Positions 17,797 to 26,323 of a stretch of 64,000 nt of DNA are shown here, piece after piece. The translations under genes were made by a program, and so were the position numbers. Location of the stretch: NCBI RefSeq assembly GCF_001428625.1, contig NZ_LMIE01000033.1:2199-66198 (forward strand), read 5' to 3'. The notes under the pieces were generated by a model that was not told where the DNA came from, searched no databases, and saw nothing but the letters and a program-made list of their open reading frames with translations. The stretch comes from Hydrogenophaga sp. Root209 (GTDB taxonomy: Bacteria > Pseudomonadota > Gammaproteobacteria > Burkholderiales > Burkholderiaceae_C). Position 1 is the stretch's first letter, and the number at the start of each line of letters is the position of its first letter.

Positions 17797-19011
17797 ATGG
17801 ATGTTGTCATCGTAGGAGCCGGCCAGGCCGGCGCTTGGGTCGCCCGGTCGCTGCGGCAGGGGGGGCACGAGGGGGGGATCACGCTGCTGGGCCGGGAGTT
17901 GCACGCGCCGTACGAGCGGCCCCCCCTGTCCAAGGGGGTGCTCAGCGGGACGGAGGCACATCCGCCGGTGCTGCTTGACCCGCAACAGTGCGATGCCTTG
18001 CGTGTGGATTTCCGGCCGGGTGTCGAGGTGGTCGACATCGATCGCTCCCGCCACCAGGTCCGGTGCGCGGATGGCTCGGTGGTTCCCTACGACAAGCTCG
18101 TGCTGGCCACCGGCGGGCGTCCCCGGCCGTTGTCGTGTCCTGGCGCGGACCTGCCCCATGTCCATGCCTTGCGAACGATCGAGGACTCCATGGCCATCGC
18201 CAGGCAGTTGGTGCCTGGCAAACGCTTGCTGGTCATTGGGGGTGGATGGATCGGGCTGGAGGTCGCGGCGACGGCGAGGGCGAAGCAGGTCGATGTCATG
18301 CTGCTGGAGGCGGGCTCCCGCCTGTGTGCGCGGTCGCTGCCGCCCCGGTTTTCAGAGCTTTTGCTTGAGAAGCACCAGCAAGAGGGTGTCGAGGTCCGCT
18401 TGTCGACAACGGTCTCGTCGATCACTGCCGGGCGTCAGCGCACTCTGGCCGTGCAACTGCCCGGCGGGGCGCAGGAGTTCGACGCGGTCGTGGTCGGGAT
18501 CGGGCTGCTGCTCGATACCGGCCTGGCCGAGACCTGCGGGCTGGAGGTCCGGGACGGCATTGTCGTCGACCAGGCAGGAAGAACGTCCGACCCCGACATC
18601 TATGCGGTGGGCGATGTGGCCAACCAGCCCAGCACCTGGGCAGGCGGCCGCTTGCGCCTCGAATCGTGGGCCAACGCCCAGAATCAGGCGATCGCCGTAG
18701 GCAAGGCACTGGCCGGAGAAGACGTGGCCTATGACGAGATACCCTGGTTCTGGTCCGATCAGTACAACCTGAACATACAGGTGCTGGGGATACCGCTGAA
18801 CGATGTGGAAGGCATTCAGCGCGGATCAGTGGAGTCGGGCCAGTTCTCCGTGTTCCAGTTCTCGGGCGAGCGATTGCACAGCGTGATCTCGGTCAATGCG
18901 CCGCGGGACATCAAGGTCGCCAAGCGCTGGCTCAAGCAGGGGACTTGTCCGTCTCCAGATGTGATCGCAGATCCATCGGTGCGCCTCGACAAGCTTGAGC
19001 GCTCAGCGTGA
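17797..19011 (+). CDS. FAD-dependent ferredoxin reductase
   Basis: 404 residues of the BphA4/RedA family. The N-terminal FAD motif is VVIVGAGQAGAWVARSL, followed by YERPPLSKGVL, the NADH-binding motif LLVIGGGWIGLEVAATAR (about residue 145) and the second FAD motif DIYAVGDVANQP (about 268). It transfers electrons from NAD(P)H to the Rieske ferredoxin. It follows the ferredoxin by 21 bases in the same operon, completing a three-component system. It converges on the IclR gene with only 23 bases between stops. Confidence 0.92.
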   Translation: MDVVIVGAGQAGAWVARSLRQGGHEGGITLLGRELHAPYERPPLSKGVLSGTEAHPPVLLDPQQCDALRVDFRPGVEVVDIDRSRHQVRCADGSVVPYDKLVLATGGRPRPLSCPGADLPHVHALRTIEDSMAIARQLVPGKRLLVIGGGWIGLEVAATARAKQVDVMLLEAGSRLCARSLPPRFSELLLEKHQQEGVEVRLSTTVSSITAGRQRTLAVQLPGGAQEFDAVVVGIGLLLDTGLAETCGLEVRDGIVVDQAGRTSDPDIYAVGDVANQPSTWAGGRLRLESWANAQNQAIAVGKALAGEDVAYDEIPWFWSDQYNLNIQVLGIPLNDVEGIQRGSVESGQFSVFQFSGERLHSVISVNAPRDIKVAKRWLKQGTCPSPDVIADPSVRLDKLERSA

Positions 19012-19034
19012 ACCCTTGCGCCAATTGGCAGAGT

Positions 19035-19814
19035 TCAATCGGTTGTCGCGCCGGCTTTCGCTGAAAGCTCGCGCGAGGCGTCCAGCAGCAGCGCCACAAT
19101 CTGCTGCACCCGCGCGTCGTCCAGACGGGCGCTGGGTCCGTAGACGACGAGCGACCCCATGACTTTGCCGCCTGCGGCGCGGAACGGCACCGCCATGGCC
19201 ACGGCGCCCTTGATGAGTTCGTCGCGGCTGATGGCATAGCCCGCCTCGCGGATGCGGGCCAGCCCTTCGAGGTAGGCTGGCTGCTGATTGGGCGGCACCT
19301 TGCCATCGAGGTAGCTCGCCGCGTCCTTCACGAAAGCCAGAATCGCTCGCCCGCTCGCGCCCTGGATCACGCTCTCGCTGTGGCCCACGCCGCGCTTGAA
19401 ACTCAGCGGCTGCGGGCTGGGCATCTCGGCCACACAGACCCGCTCCCGGCCGTGGTGCACCAGCAGCGCGACAGTCTCGCCGGTCTGCTCCCACAAACGC
19501 CGCATCATGGGCTGCGACAGTTCCGCCAGGTCCAGGCCGGAGGTCCAGACGTGGGCCAAGTGCGCCACCGAGGGACCGAGCTGGAAGCGCTGCGGCTCGC
19601 CCGAGGCCACGATGAAGCCGCGCAGCTCCAGCGTGCGCAGCAACCGGTAGAGCGTGGGCCGGCTCAGATCGATGCGCCGCAGCAACTCGCTCGCGCTCAA
19701 CTGCCGGTCGCCCGCCCTGAAAGCCAACAGGATGTCCAGCGCGCGGTCCACCGCGCGCACCCCTTCCCCCGGCTTCTCCACCACCGGCCCGCGGTCCGCG
19801 CTGTCATCGCTCAT
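19035..19814 (-). CDS. IclR-family regulator of the isophthalate-type operon
   Basis: About 259 residues from ATG 19814. The N-terminal winged HTH (ALDILLAFRAGDRQLSASEL, then RPTLYRLLRTLELRGFI) precedes the IclR effector domain (GETVALLVHHGRERVCV; SGRAILAF). It is divergent from a Rieske oxygenase gene, with a perfect inverted repeat between them. In Comamonas sp. E6 the isophthalate operon iphACBD is controlled by the IclR-type repressor IphR, and the same gene set occurs here. Repressor or activator role is not provable from sequence. Confidence 0.88.
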   Translation of the reverse strand: MSDDSADRGPVVEKPGEGVRAVDRALDILLAFRAGDRQLSASELLRRIDLSRPTLYRLLRTLELRGFIVASGEPQRFQLGPSVAHLAHVWTSGLDLAELSQPMMRRLWEQTGETVALLVHHGRERVCVAEMPSPQPLSFKRGVGHSESVIQGASGRAILAFVKDAASYLDGKVPPNQQPAYLEGLARIREAGYAISRDELIKGAVAMAVPFRAAGGKVMGSLVVYGPSARLDDARVQQIVALLLDASRELSAKAGATTD

Positions 19815-19863
19815 GGTCGTCCCCACGTTGCTCCGTGTCTGTGATGGTTGATTGTACAAAATA

Positions 19864-19880
19864 TGTCCATCAGATGGACA
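19864..19880. promoter_or_regulatory. Inverted repeat TGTCCAT-CAG-ATGGACA, candidate IclR operator
   Basis: Perfect 7-bp arms separated by three bases, in the 150-bp gap between the divergent IclR and oxygenase genes. A further ATGGACA half-like site occurs about 45 bases on (taATGGACATcc, about 19922-19929), and a short TTGTACAA palindrome lies at 19852-19859. Position and symmetry suggest the regulator's binding region. Confidence 0.6.
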
Positions 19881-19964
19881 ACATGTTCATTCTGTTTGAC
19901 TTAAATCAAGCCCATCCAAATAATGGACATCCGTCTCATACAACGTACAACCTCTGGAGCCCAC

Positions 19965-21239
19965 ATGAACAAGGAAATGTCTGAAACGCTCACCCGCGTC
20001 GGTCCCGGCACGCGCATGGGTAAGTTGCTGCGCCGTTACTGGGTACCGGCACTGATGTCGAGCGAGATCGCCGAGCCGGACAGCCCGCAGGTGCGCGTGC
20101 AGCTGCTGGGTGAGAAGCTGCTCGCGTTCCGCAACTCCGACGGCCAAGCCTGCCTGATCAGCGAGTTCTGCTCCCACCGCGGCGTGTCGCTGTACTTCGG
20201 CCGCAATGAGGAAAACGGCATTCGCTGCGCCTATCACGGCGTCAAGTTCGATGGCATGGGTAAGTGCGTGGATGTGCCGTCATCGCCCCAGGCTTGCGCC
20301 CGGATGCACATCAAGGGCTACCCCTGCATTGAGCGCGGCGGCATCGTCTGGACCTACATGGGCCCGGCCGACCAGCAGCCTGCAGCGCCTGAGCTTGAGT
20401 GGTGCACGTTGCCGGCCGAGCACGTGTTCGTCTCCAAACGGGTGCAGTACTCGAACTATCTGCAGGCCATGGAAGGCGGCATCGACACCGCGCACGTATC
20501 CTACGTGCACAGCTTCGAGGTTGACGGCGACCCCATGCACCAGGGCGTCAAGGCGTTGGACTACATCAAGGCCGACGGCAACGTGAGCTTCGAGATCGAG
20601 AAGCAACCCTTCGGGCTGAGCCTGTTCGGCCGCCGCCTGGGCGAACCCGACTCCTATTACTGGCGCATCACGCAGTGGCTGTTCCCCTGGTTCACCCTGA
20701 TCGCGCCCTTCGGCAAACACGCGCTGGGTGGACACGTGTGGGTGCCAATCGACGACCACAACTGCTGGGCCTGGAGCATCAACTGGCAGCCCGATCGCCC
20801 GCTCACGACTGAGGAGCGCTCCGCCATGGAGGCCGGCAAGGGCATCCATGTGGAATACGAAGCTCCTGACAGCTTCATTCCTAAGTACAACCGCGACAAC
20901 GATTACGGCATGAACCGCCAGGCCCAGAAAGACAAGCGCTCCTACAGCGGAATCTTCGGTTTCGCGGCCCAGGACTACTCGTTGCAGGAGAGCATGGGCC
21001 CGATCCAGGACCACGAAGCGGAAATGCTGCTGCCCACCGACAAGGCCATCGTGATGGCGCGGCGCATGCTGCACGAGGCCGCGCTGGGCCTCGAAGAAGG
21101 CCAGACGCCGCCGGCGCTGGACGCAGGCGAACAGCACGTGCGACCGGCTGGCGTGCTCCTGCCCCGGGACCAGGACCCCGTCGAATGGGCACGCGAGAAC
21201 CTGGCCGCAGCCATGAGCAAGCCGGTCTTCAGCCTTTGA
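19965..21239 (+). CDS. Rieske oxygenase of the phthalate-dioxygenase type, probably isophthalate
   Basis: 424 residues from ATG 19965 (TGGAG site). Its opening, ETLTRVGPGTRMGKLLRRYW, is typical of phthalate 4,5-dioxygenase-like oxygenases that lack a beta subunit. The Rieske centre is C-S-H-R-G (about 67) and C-A-Y-H-G (about 87); the mononuclear iron motif is EGGIDTAHVSYVHSF. With the Bug, SDR and reductase genes behind it the order matches iphA-iphC-iphB-iphD, so isophthalate 3,4-dioxygenation is the best guess. Another phthalate-like aromatic acid is possible. Confidence 0.8.
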   Translation: MNKEMSETLTRVGPGTRMGKLLRRYWVPALMSSEIAEPDSPQVRVQLLGEKLLAFRNSDGQACLISEFCSHRGVSLYFGRNEENGIRCAYHGVKFDGMGKCVDVPSSPQACARMHIKGYPCIERGGIVWTYMGPADQQPAAPELEWCTLPAEHVFVSKRVQYSNYLQAMEGGIDTAHVSYVHSFEVDGDPMHQGVKALDYIKADGNVSFEIEKQPFGLSLFGRRLGEPDSYYWRITQWLFPWFTLIAPFGKHALGGHVWVPIDDHNCWAWSINWQPDRPLTTEERSAMEAGKGIHVEYEAPDSFIPKYNRDNDYGMNRQAQKDKRSYSGIFGFAAQDYSLQESMGPIQDHEAEMLLPTDKAIVMARRMLHEAALGLEEGQTPPALDAGEQHVRPAGVLLPRDQDPVEWARENLAAAMSKPVFSL

Positions 21240-21280
21240 CGGCACGATCTTTCATTCCCATGACAACACGGAGACAACCC

Positions 21281-22258
21281 ATGACATTCACCCGCAGGCT
21301 CCTCACCACCGCATTGGTCGCCGCAACGATTCCTTCCGCTTGGGCGCAGGGCACGCCCGACTGGCGCCCCAGCAAACCGGTGCGCATCGTCGTACCCATC
21401 GTCGGCAGCACCAACGACGTGTTGGCCCGCCTGGTCGCGCCCGAGCTGCACAAGGCATTTGGTCAGCCCTTCGTCGTGGAGAACAAACCCGGTGCGGGCG
21501 GCAACATCGGTGCGCTGGATGTCTCGCGTGCCGCGCCCGACGGCCACACCCTGCTGGTGGGCTACAACGGGCCACTGGCCATCAACGTCACGCTGTTCGA
21601 CAAGATGCCCTATGACCCGACCAAGGACCTGGCACCCATCACGCTGGCGGTCAAGGCACCGCAGTACCTGGTGGCCACCCCATCGGCCGGGTTCACCAGC
21701 GTGCAGGATTTCATCGCCAAGGTCAAAGCCAATCCCGCTCGGTACTCCTACGGCTCCGTGGCCATGGGCAGCGCCTCGCACCTGACCATGGAGATGATGA
21801 AGTCGGCGGCCGATTTTCGGATGACGCATATCCCTTATCGAGGGGCCGGGCCTGCGCTTGCGGATCTGATCGCGGGCAATGTGCAGGCAGGCTTTTTCGT
21901 GCCGGGCAACGTGCAGGGGTTCGTCAAGGAGGGGCGTCTCAAGCTGCTGGCCTCGACCGGTCGACAGCGCTTTCCGAGCACGCCCGACATTCCCACGCTT
22001 TCGGAATCGGGTCTCAAAGACTTCGAAGCCACTTCATGGATCGGCTTCCTCGCGCCGCCGGCCACGCCACCAGAGATCATTGGTCGTTACCACGCGGAGA
22101 TCGTCCGCATCCTGAAGTCGCCTGAGATTCAGAAGCGGCTGCACGAGATGGAGTTTGAAGTTGTTGCCACCACACCCCGCGAGTTCAGCGACTGGATCGG
22201 CACCGAGATCACGCGCTGGGGCAAGGTCATCAAGAGCACTGGCGCCAAGGTGGAGTGA
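21281..22258 (+). CDS. Bug-family periplasmic receptor, IphC-like by position
   Basis: 325 residues from ATG 21281 (GGAGAC site). The signal peptide is RRLLTTALVAATIPSAWAQG, then KPVRIVVPIVGSTNDVLARL and ENKPGAGGNIGALDV, the Bug ligand loops. In the Comamonas E6 isophthalate locus the equivalent receptor IphC is needed for uptake through a shared TctAB pair. Here no tctAB lies in this operon, so it may borrow the pair at 6230-8248 or one elsewhere. A longer upstream frame overlaps the oxygenase and is rejected. Confidence 0.88.
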   Translation: MTFTRRLLTTALVAATIPSAWAQGTPDWRPSKPVRIVVPIVGSTNDVLARLVAPELHKAFGQPFVVENKPGAGGNIGALDVSRAAPDGHTLLVGYNGPLAINVTLFDKMPYDPTKDLAPITLAVKAPQYLVATPSAGFTSVQDFIAKVKANPARYSYGSVAMGSASHLTMEMMKSAADFRMTHIPYRGAGPALADLIAGNVQAGFFVPGNVQGFVKEGRLKLLASTGRQRFPSTPDIPTLSESGLKDFEATSWIGFLAPPATPPEIIGRYHAEIVRILKSPEIQKRLHEMEFEVVATTPREFSDWIGTEITRWGKVIKSTGAKVE

Positions 22259-22264
22259 ACTGAG

Positions 22265-23044
22265 ATGAGCACTTCCCGACTGGCGGGGCGCACCGCGCTG
22301 ATCACTGGCGCTGGTGCCGGCATCGGTGCAGCCGCCGCCTCGATCTTCAGCCGCGAAGGCGCGGCCGTGCTGATGGTGGACGCGAATGCGCAGGCCCTTG
22401 AGCGCACGCGCGCCGCGATCGAGCAGGCACAGCCTGGCGCGCGGCTGGCTTGCGTCGCGGCCGACGTGGCCGACGAGGCGGCCGCGCACGCGGCGGTAAC
22501 GCAATGCGCCACGCTTTGGGGCGGACTGGACATCTTGGTCAATAACGCGGCCATGCGCAACTACAGCGCCGCCGCCGATGCCACGCCCGACGAATGGCAG
22601 GCCATGGTCGGCGTCAACCTGGTGGGCATGTCCAACTACTGCCGCGCGGCGCTGCCGGCGCTGAGGCGCTCGGGTGTCGGCAGCATCGTCAACGTGTCCT
22701 CATGCTACGCGGTCACCGGCCGCAAGGGCATGGCGCTGTACGATGCAACGAAGGCTGCGCAGTTGGCCTATACGCGCACGCTGGCCTTCGAGGAGGCACC
22801 GCACGGTGTCCGCGCCAATGCCGTCTGCCCGGGCTCGACGCTGACCGACTTCCACCTCGGCCGCGCGAACCATGCTGGCAAGAGCGTCGAACAGCTCAAG
22901 AACGAACGCAAGGACACCTCGCTGGTTGGCCGCTGGGCCGACCCCGCCGAGATCGCCTGGCCCATCCTCTGGCTCGCATCCGGCGAGGCCTCATTCATCA
23001 CCGGCACCACGCTGATGGTCGATGGCGGCCTGCACATCATGTAA
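22265..23044 (+). CDS. Short-chain dehydrogenase, probable cis-dihydrodiol dehydrogenase
   Basis: 259 residues with all classical SDR marks: cofactor motif LITGAGAGIGAAAASIF (about 12), NNAAMRN (about 90), catalytic Ser in NVSSCYAVTG (about 142) and Y-D-A-T-K (about 159). It starts six bases after the Bug stop and is followed three bases later by the reductase. Between an oxygenase and its reductase it most likely oxidises the cis-dihydrodiol carboxylate, giving protocatechuate by re-aromatisation. That role is inferred from position. Confidence 0.85.
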   Translation: MSTSRLAGRTALITGAGAGIGAAAASIFSREGAAVLMVDANAQALERTRAAIEQAQPGARLACVAADVADEAAAHAAVTQCATLWGGLDILVNNAAMRNYSAAADATPDEWQAMVGVNLVGMSNYCRAALPALRRSGVGSIVNVSSCYAVTGRKGMALYDATKAAQLAYTRTLAFEEAPHGVRANAVCPGSTLTDFHLGRANHAGKSVEQLKNERKDTSLVGRWADPAEIAWPILWLASGEASFITGTTLMVDGGLHIM

Positions 23045-23047
23045 GCC

Positions 23048-24022
23048 ATGGTCACAAAAACTCTGCAGGCGCTCATCTTCCAGATGCGCCACGAAGCCCC
23101 GGGTATCGTCGGTGTCGAACTGCGCCCGGTGCCGCCTGCCGCCGCGTTCCCCGCCGTCGAGGCCGGCGCGCACATCGACCTGCACTTGGGCAACGGCCTG
23201 GTGCGCAGCTACTCCCTGGTCAATCCGGGCGAGACCCATCGCTATGCTGTGGCGGTGCTCAACGACCGCCACAGCCGAGGCGGCTCACGCTTCGTACACG
23301 AGCAGCTTCGCGTGGGCCAGACCATCGCTATCGGTGCGCCGCGCAACCACTTCCGGCTGGACGAGGCCGCGCCACGCAGCGTGCTGCTGGCCGGGGGCAT
23401 TGGCATCACACCGGTCTACGCCATGCTGCGGCGCCTCGCAGCGCTCGGGCGCGAGGCGCAGCTCGTCTATTGCGCGCGAAGCCGCTCTGAGGCGGCCTTC
23501 CTGGCCGAGATCGAAGCGCTGGTTGAGACTCACGACTTCCGACTTTCTCTGAGATGTCATTTCGACGACGAGCAAGGTGGCCCACCTGACCTCGAACGCC
23601 TGCTCGCCGACCATCCGCCGGGCACCCACTTCTATTGCTGCGGCCCCGGCCCCATGCTCGATGCCTATGAACGCGCCTGCGAGCGCTTGGGCCAGCAGAA
23701 CGTACACCTGGAACGCTTTGCCGCCACCCCGACGACCGCACCCGCGATTCCCGCCAGCGGCTACACCGTGGAACTGCGCAGAAGCGGCCGAACGGTCCAG
23801 GTGCCGCCCGGTGTGACCCTGCTCGACGCACTCATTGAGGCGGGCCTCAGCCCCGACCACAGCTGCCGCGAGGGCGTGTGTGGCGCCTGCGAGACCAAGG
23901 TCATCTCGGGCGATATCGATCACCGCGACCAACTGCTGTCCAAGCAGGAGCGCGCGGCCAACAAATCCATGATGATCTGCGTCTCTTCCTGCCGCTCGGG
24001 CTGCCTTGTACTTGATGCTTGA
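23048..24022 (+). CDS. Phthalate-dioxygenase-reductase-type oxidoreductase
   Basis: 324 residues, class IA reductase with FMN domain, NAD domain and C-terminal plant-type [2Fe-2S] domain. Visible are RSYSLVNPGE (flavin), LLAGGIGITPVYAML (NAD), YCCGPGPML and the cluster ligands C-R-E-G-V-C-G-A-C near residue 280 with the last Cys in MMICVSSC. It supplies NADH electrons directly to the oxygenase at 19965. It is related to but distinct from ophA1 at 27472, so each phthalate-type oxygenase has its own reductase. It is the last gene of the operon. Confidence 0.9.
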   Translation: MVTKTLQALIFQMRHEAPGIVGVELRPVPPAAAFPAVEAGAHIDLHLGNGLVRSYSLVNPGETHRYAVAVLNDRHSRGGSRFVHEQLRVGQTIAIGAPRNHFRLDEAAPRSVLLAGGIGITPVYAMLRRLAALGREAQLVYCARSRSEAAFLAEIEALVETHDFRLSLRCHFDDEQGGPPDLERLLADHPPGTHFYCCGPGPMLDAYERACERLGQQNVHLERFAATPTTAPAIPASGYTVELRRSGRTVQVPPGVTLLDALIEAGLSPDHSCREGVCGACETKVISGDIDHRDQLLSKQERAANKSMMICVSSCRSGCLVLDA

Positions 24023-24175
24023 CGTCAGTACTTCGGTCAGAGCAATCACTCAGTCGCGGCCGACAATGAACCGCTCCGGGAATGAACTGTCCCCCTAGTA
24101 CTTGGACGGTCAGGCTTTTAAGCGGACTTCAACGTTATCCCAGGACAACCCCCGATTTTCGAAAACCTGAGCTCA

Positions 24176-25027
24176 CTATTGCTCAACGGGTTTGTCTTGG
24201 AAACGCATGGAAAAATCCACGGCCTTGACATCCTTGATCAGCGCTCCGACAGAGATTCGGTCCACACCCGTTTCGGCATACGTCCGAAGGTTTTCAAAGG
24301 TGACCCCGCCAGATATCTCTAGACTGCATCGCCCTTTGGCCAACTTCACAGAGGCTCTGATGTCTTCAAGAGACATGTTGTCCAGCAATACCATCTTTAC
24401 GCCAGCGTCGAGGGCCTCCTCGAGTTGCCGAAGGGTTTCGACTTCTACTTGAATGAACGAGACAAGAGACTCGACCTTGAGCGCAGCATTGAACGCAGCA
24501 GTCAGTCCTCCAGCCGCAGCGATGTGATTCTCTTTGATCAAGATCGCATCGAAAAGCCCTATGCGGTGGTTCACTCCGCCTCCGCATCGCACGGCATATT
24601 TTTGTGCAGTCCGCAATCCAGGTATCGTTTTTCTGGTGTCCAGAATGCTAGCGGCAGTACCCTCCACCGCTTTGACATACTGAGCCGTCTTGGTCGCAAC
24701 GGCACTGAGTGTTTGCAGCCAGTTCAAACATGTTCGCTCAGCGGTCAGCAACTCTCGAGCCACGCCTTGGATATCAACGACTTTTTGACCAGGTTCACAC
24801 CGTTCACCGTCATTGAGAAGCCATTGAATCTGGGCAGTAGGAGCGGTTTGACGAAGCACCTCGTTGACCCAGGGACGACCACAGATGACGGCGGATTCCC
24901 TGCAGATGATGGTGGCAACGGCCTTGCGATCCGCTGGGATGAGCGCCGCCGTCAAGTCTCCCGTGCCCACATCCTCTTCCAGTGTGCGTTGGACATCCGC
25001 GTGAACTTGCTCTTCAAAAGTCTTCAT
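24176..25027 (-). CDS. ophE: Quinolinate phosphoribosyltransferase (NadC), phthalate-associated ophE type
   Basis: 283 residues, normal NadC length, with the substrate-binding TRKTIPGLRTAQKYAVRCGG, the KENHIAAAGG loop and EISGGV near the C-terminus. It converts quinolinate plus PRPP to nicotinate mononucleotide. In Burkholderia cepacia DBO1 a second, phthalate-induced copy (ophE) relieves competitive inhibition of NAD synthesis by phthalate, a quinolinate analogue. Lying last in an operon beside ophA1/B/C/A2, this gene fits that role. ATG 25027 is chosen because the longer frame overlaps the hemerythrin gene. Confidence 0.88.
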   Translation of the reverse strand: MKTFEEQVHADVQRTLEEDVGTGDLTAALIPADRKAVATIICRESAVICGRPWVNEVLRQTAPTAQIQWLLNDGERCEPGQKVVDIQGVARELLTAERTCLNWLQTLSAVATKTAQYVKAVEGTAASILDTRKTIPGLRTAQKYAVRCGGGVNHRIGLFDAILIKENHIAAAGGLTAAFNAALKVESLVSFIQVEVETLRQLEEALDAGVKMVLLDNMSLEDIRASVKLAKGRCSLEISGGVTFENLRTYAETGVDRISVGALIKDVKAVDFSMRFQDKPVEQ

Positions 25028-25055
25028 GTGAAAAGGTATTAGATATGCTTTGGGT

Positions 25056-25505
25056 TTACTCAGGAGCAGACTCATGGCTTCTGATGTTACGACGCAGAAC
25101 CACAGGCTTCCCGCCCAGTGTCCGTTTGCACATCCAGTGCGCCAAGGCTGAGTCGAGGTAGTCCGCATGACCAGGAAACCAGGTGGCCAGCTCGCTACCC
25201 AGTCGGCGGCACACAGCCACGTTGCCGCTGGCCAGTTGTTGCCCGACCTCATGGATGCTTTTCAACACGGCGGCGTGTTCGTTGATGTGACACTCGCTGG
25301 CAGGAAAGTCGGTTTCGCACATCCAGCGGTTTTCCATCTCGAAATGCTCTTCACAGTGCCGGGCAAGCGTGTTGAGTACGCCCTCCAGGTCGGCTTCTTC
25401 TGCCCGTTGAAGCGCCGCCACACAGTCGACGAACTCCCGGTGTACCAAATCCATGGGTGTGAACCCAAGAAGGTAGCCATCATCCCAACTGATTGCTGAA
25501 TTCAT
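25056..25505 (-). CDS. Bacteriohemerythrin
   Basis: 149 residues with the bacteriohemerythrin pattern: ISWDDGYLLGFTPMDLVHREFV (His about 22), ARHCEEHFEMENRWM (His and Glu about 50-60), INEHAAVLKSIHEV (His about 75-80) and a late WFPGHADYLDSALAHW (His about 112 and D). This suggests a di-iron O2-binding site. Known members carry or buffer oxygen, for example for methane monooxygenase. It sits between a TSUP permease and ophE in the phthalate block, 28 bases ahead of ophE. Oxygen supply or sensing for the dioxygenases is a reasonable but unproven idea. Confidence 0.85.
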   Translation of the reverse strand: MNSAISWDDGYLLGFTPMDLVHREFVDCVAALQRAEEADLEGVLNTLARHCEEHFEMENRWMCETDFPASECHINEHAAVLKSIHEVGQQLASGNVAVCRRLGSELATWFPGHADYLDSALAHWMCKRTLGGKPVVLRRNIRSHESAPE

Positions 25506-25564
25506 TGGTCACGTTACTCATAAAAAGGAAACAGTTCTCCCCTGCTCCATGTGGTCAGATGTGG

Positions 25565-26323
25565 TTACTTGGTGATGAGCAACACGGAGAGCGCGGTCAG
25601 CAGCCCCAGCAGCAGACGTCGAAACACGGTTTCACTGAGCCGATGACGAAGCAATCTTCCCATTCGAAGGCCGACGAACATGGGAATCAGGGCGAGGCAG
25701 GACAGAGCGACCTCAGTCCAACCAAAGCGTCCGTACCACATCATGGTCCCGTACATGGGTACAGAACCTAGAAGATAGATGATGCTGATGGACCTGATGA
25801 ACTCGTCTTTGTGCAGCTTGAGTGCCAAGAGGTAGGCAATGAGTATGGGGCCCGTCAAGGTCGAGACGCCAGCCATTACGCCTGCGACCCCGCCAACCAG
25901 AGGCCCCATCCACCGCTCCTGGCTAGGGTTCACCCGAAAAGTTGCTCCAACGGCCATCATTCCTACGGCGACCATCACGACGATTGCTAGCAGAACATTG
26001 AAGCCCTGCACAGACAAGTTCCTTGTTAAATGGATAGCTGCAAGCGTCGCGACGAACTGGCAGACCAACAAGCCACCAAAACGCCGCAATCCCTCATTCA
26101 GCCTCTTGCCTTCAATGGCCTGCCACAGATTCGAAAGCAGGACCGGCATGACGAGCAGTCCCATCGCCCTTGGTGCAGGTAGAAGAAGCGACAGCAAGGG
26201 AAGCACCACAAGCGGCAGCCCCACTCCCAGAGTTCCCTTGACCAGCCCCCCCAGCACGATGGCTCCAAAGCATGCGAACCAAAGTACAAGGAGGGACAAA
26301 GCAACACCATCGACAGGCATCAT
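25565..26323 (-). CDS. TSUP (TauE/SafE) family permease
   Basis: 252 residues with about eight membrane segments and the repeated TSUP motif (GGLVKGTLGVGLPLVVLPLL near the N-terminus, VGGVAGVMAGVSTLTGPILI in the middle). TSUP proteins move sulfur-containing or organic anions across the inner membrane. The start overlaps the stop of the Bug receptor gene (ATGA), so the two are co-translated and probably work together. That would be a receptor-assisted transporter for phthalate, replacing the usual TctAB pair. Export of a metabolite is the alternative. Confidence 0.87.
   Translation of the reverse strand: MMPVDGVALSLLVLWFACFGAIVLGGLVKGTLGVGLPLVVLPLLSLLLPAPRAMGLLVMPVLLSNLWQAIEGKRLNEGLRRFGGLLVCQFVATLAAIHLTRNLSVQGFNVLLAIVVMVAVGMMAVGATFRVNPSQERWMGPLVGGVAGVMAGVSTLTGPILIAYLLALKLHKDEFIRSISIIYLLGSVPMYGTMMWYGRFGWTEVALSCLALIPMFVGLRMGRLLRHRLSETVFRRLLLGLLTALSVLLITK

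Noticed and set aside
24023-24175. Possible insertion-sequence scar between two converging genes
   Set aside because: A TGAACTGTCCCCC string recalls some IS ends, but no partner repeat or transposase trace is present.
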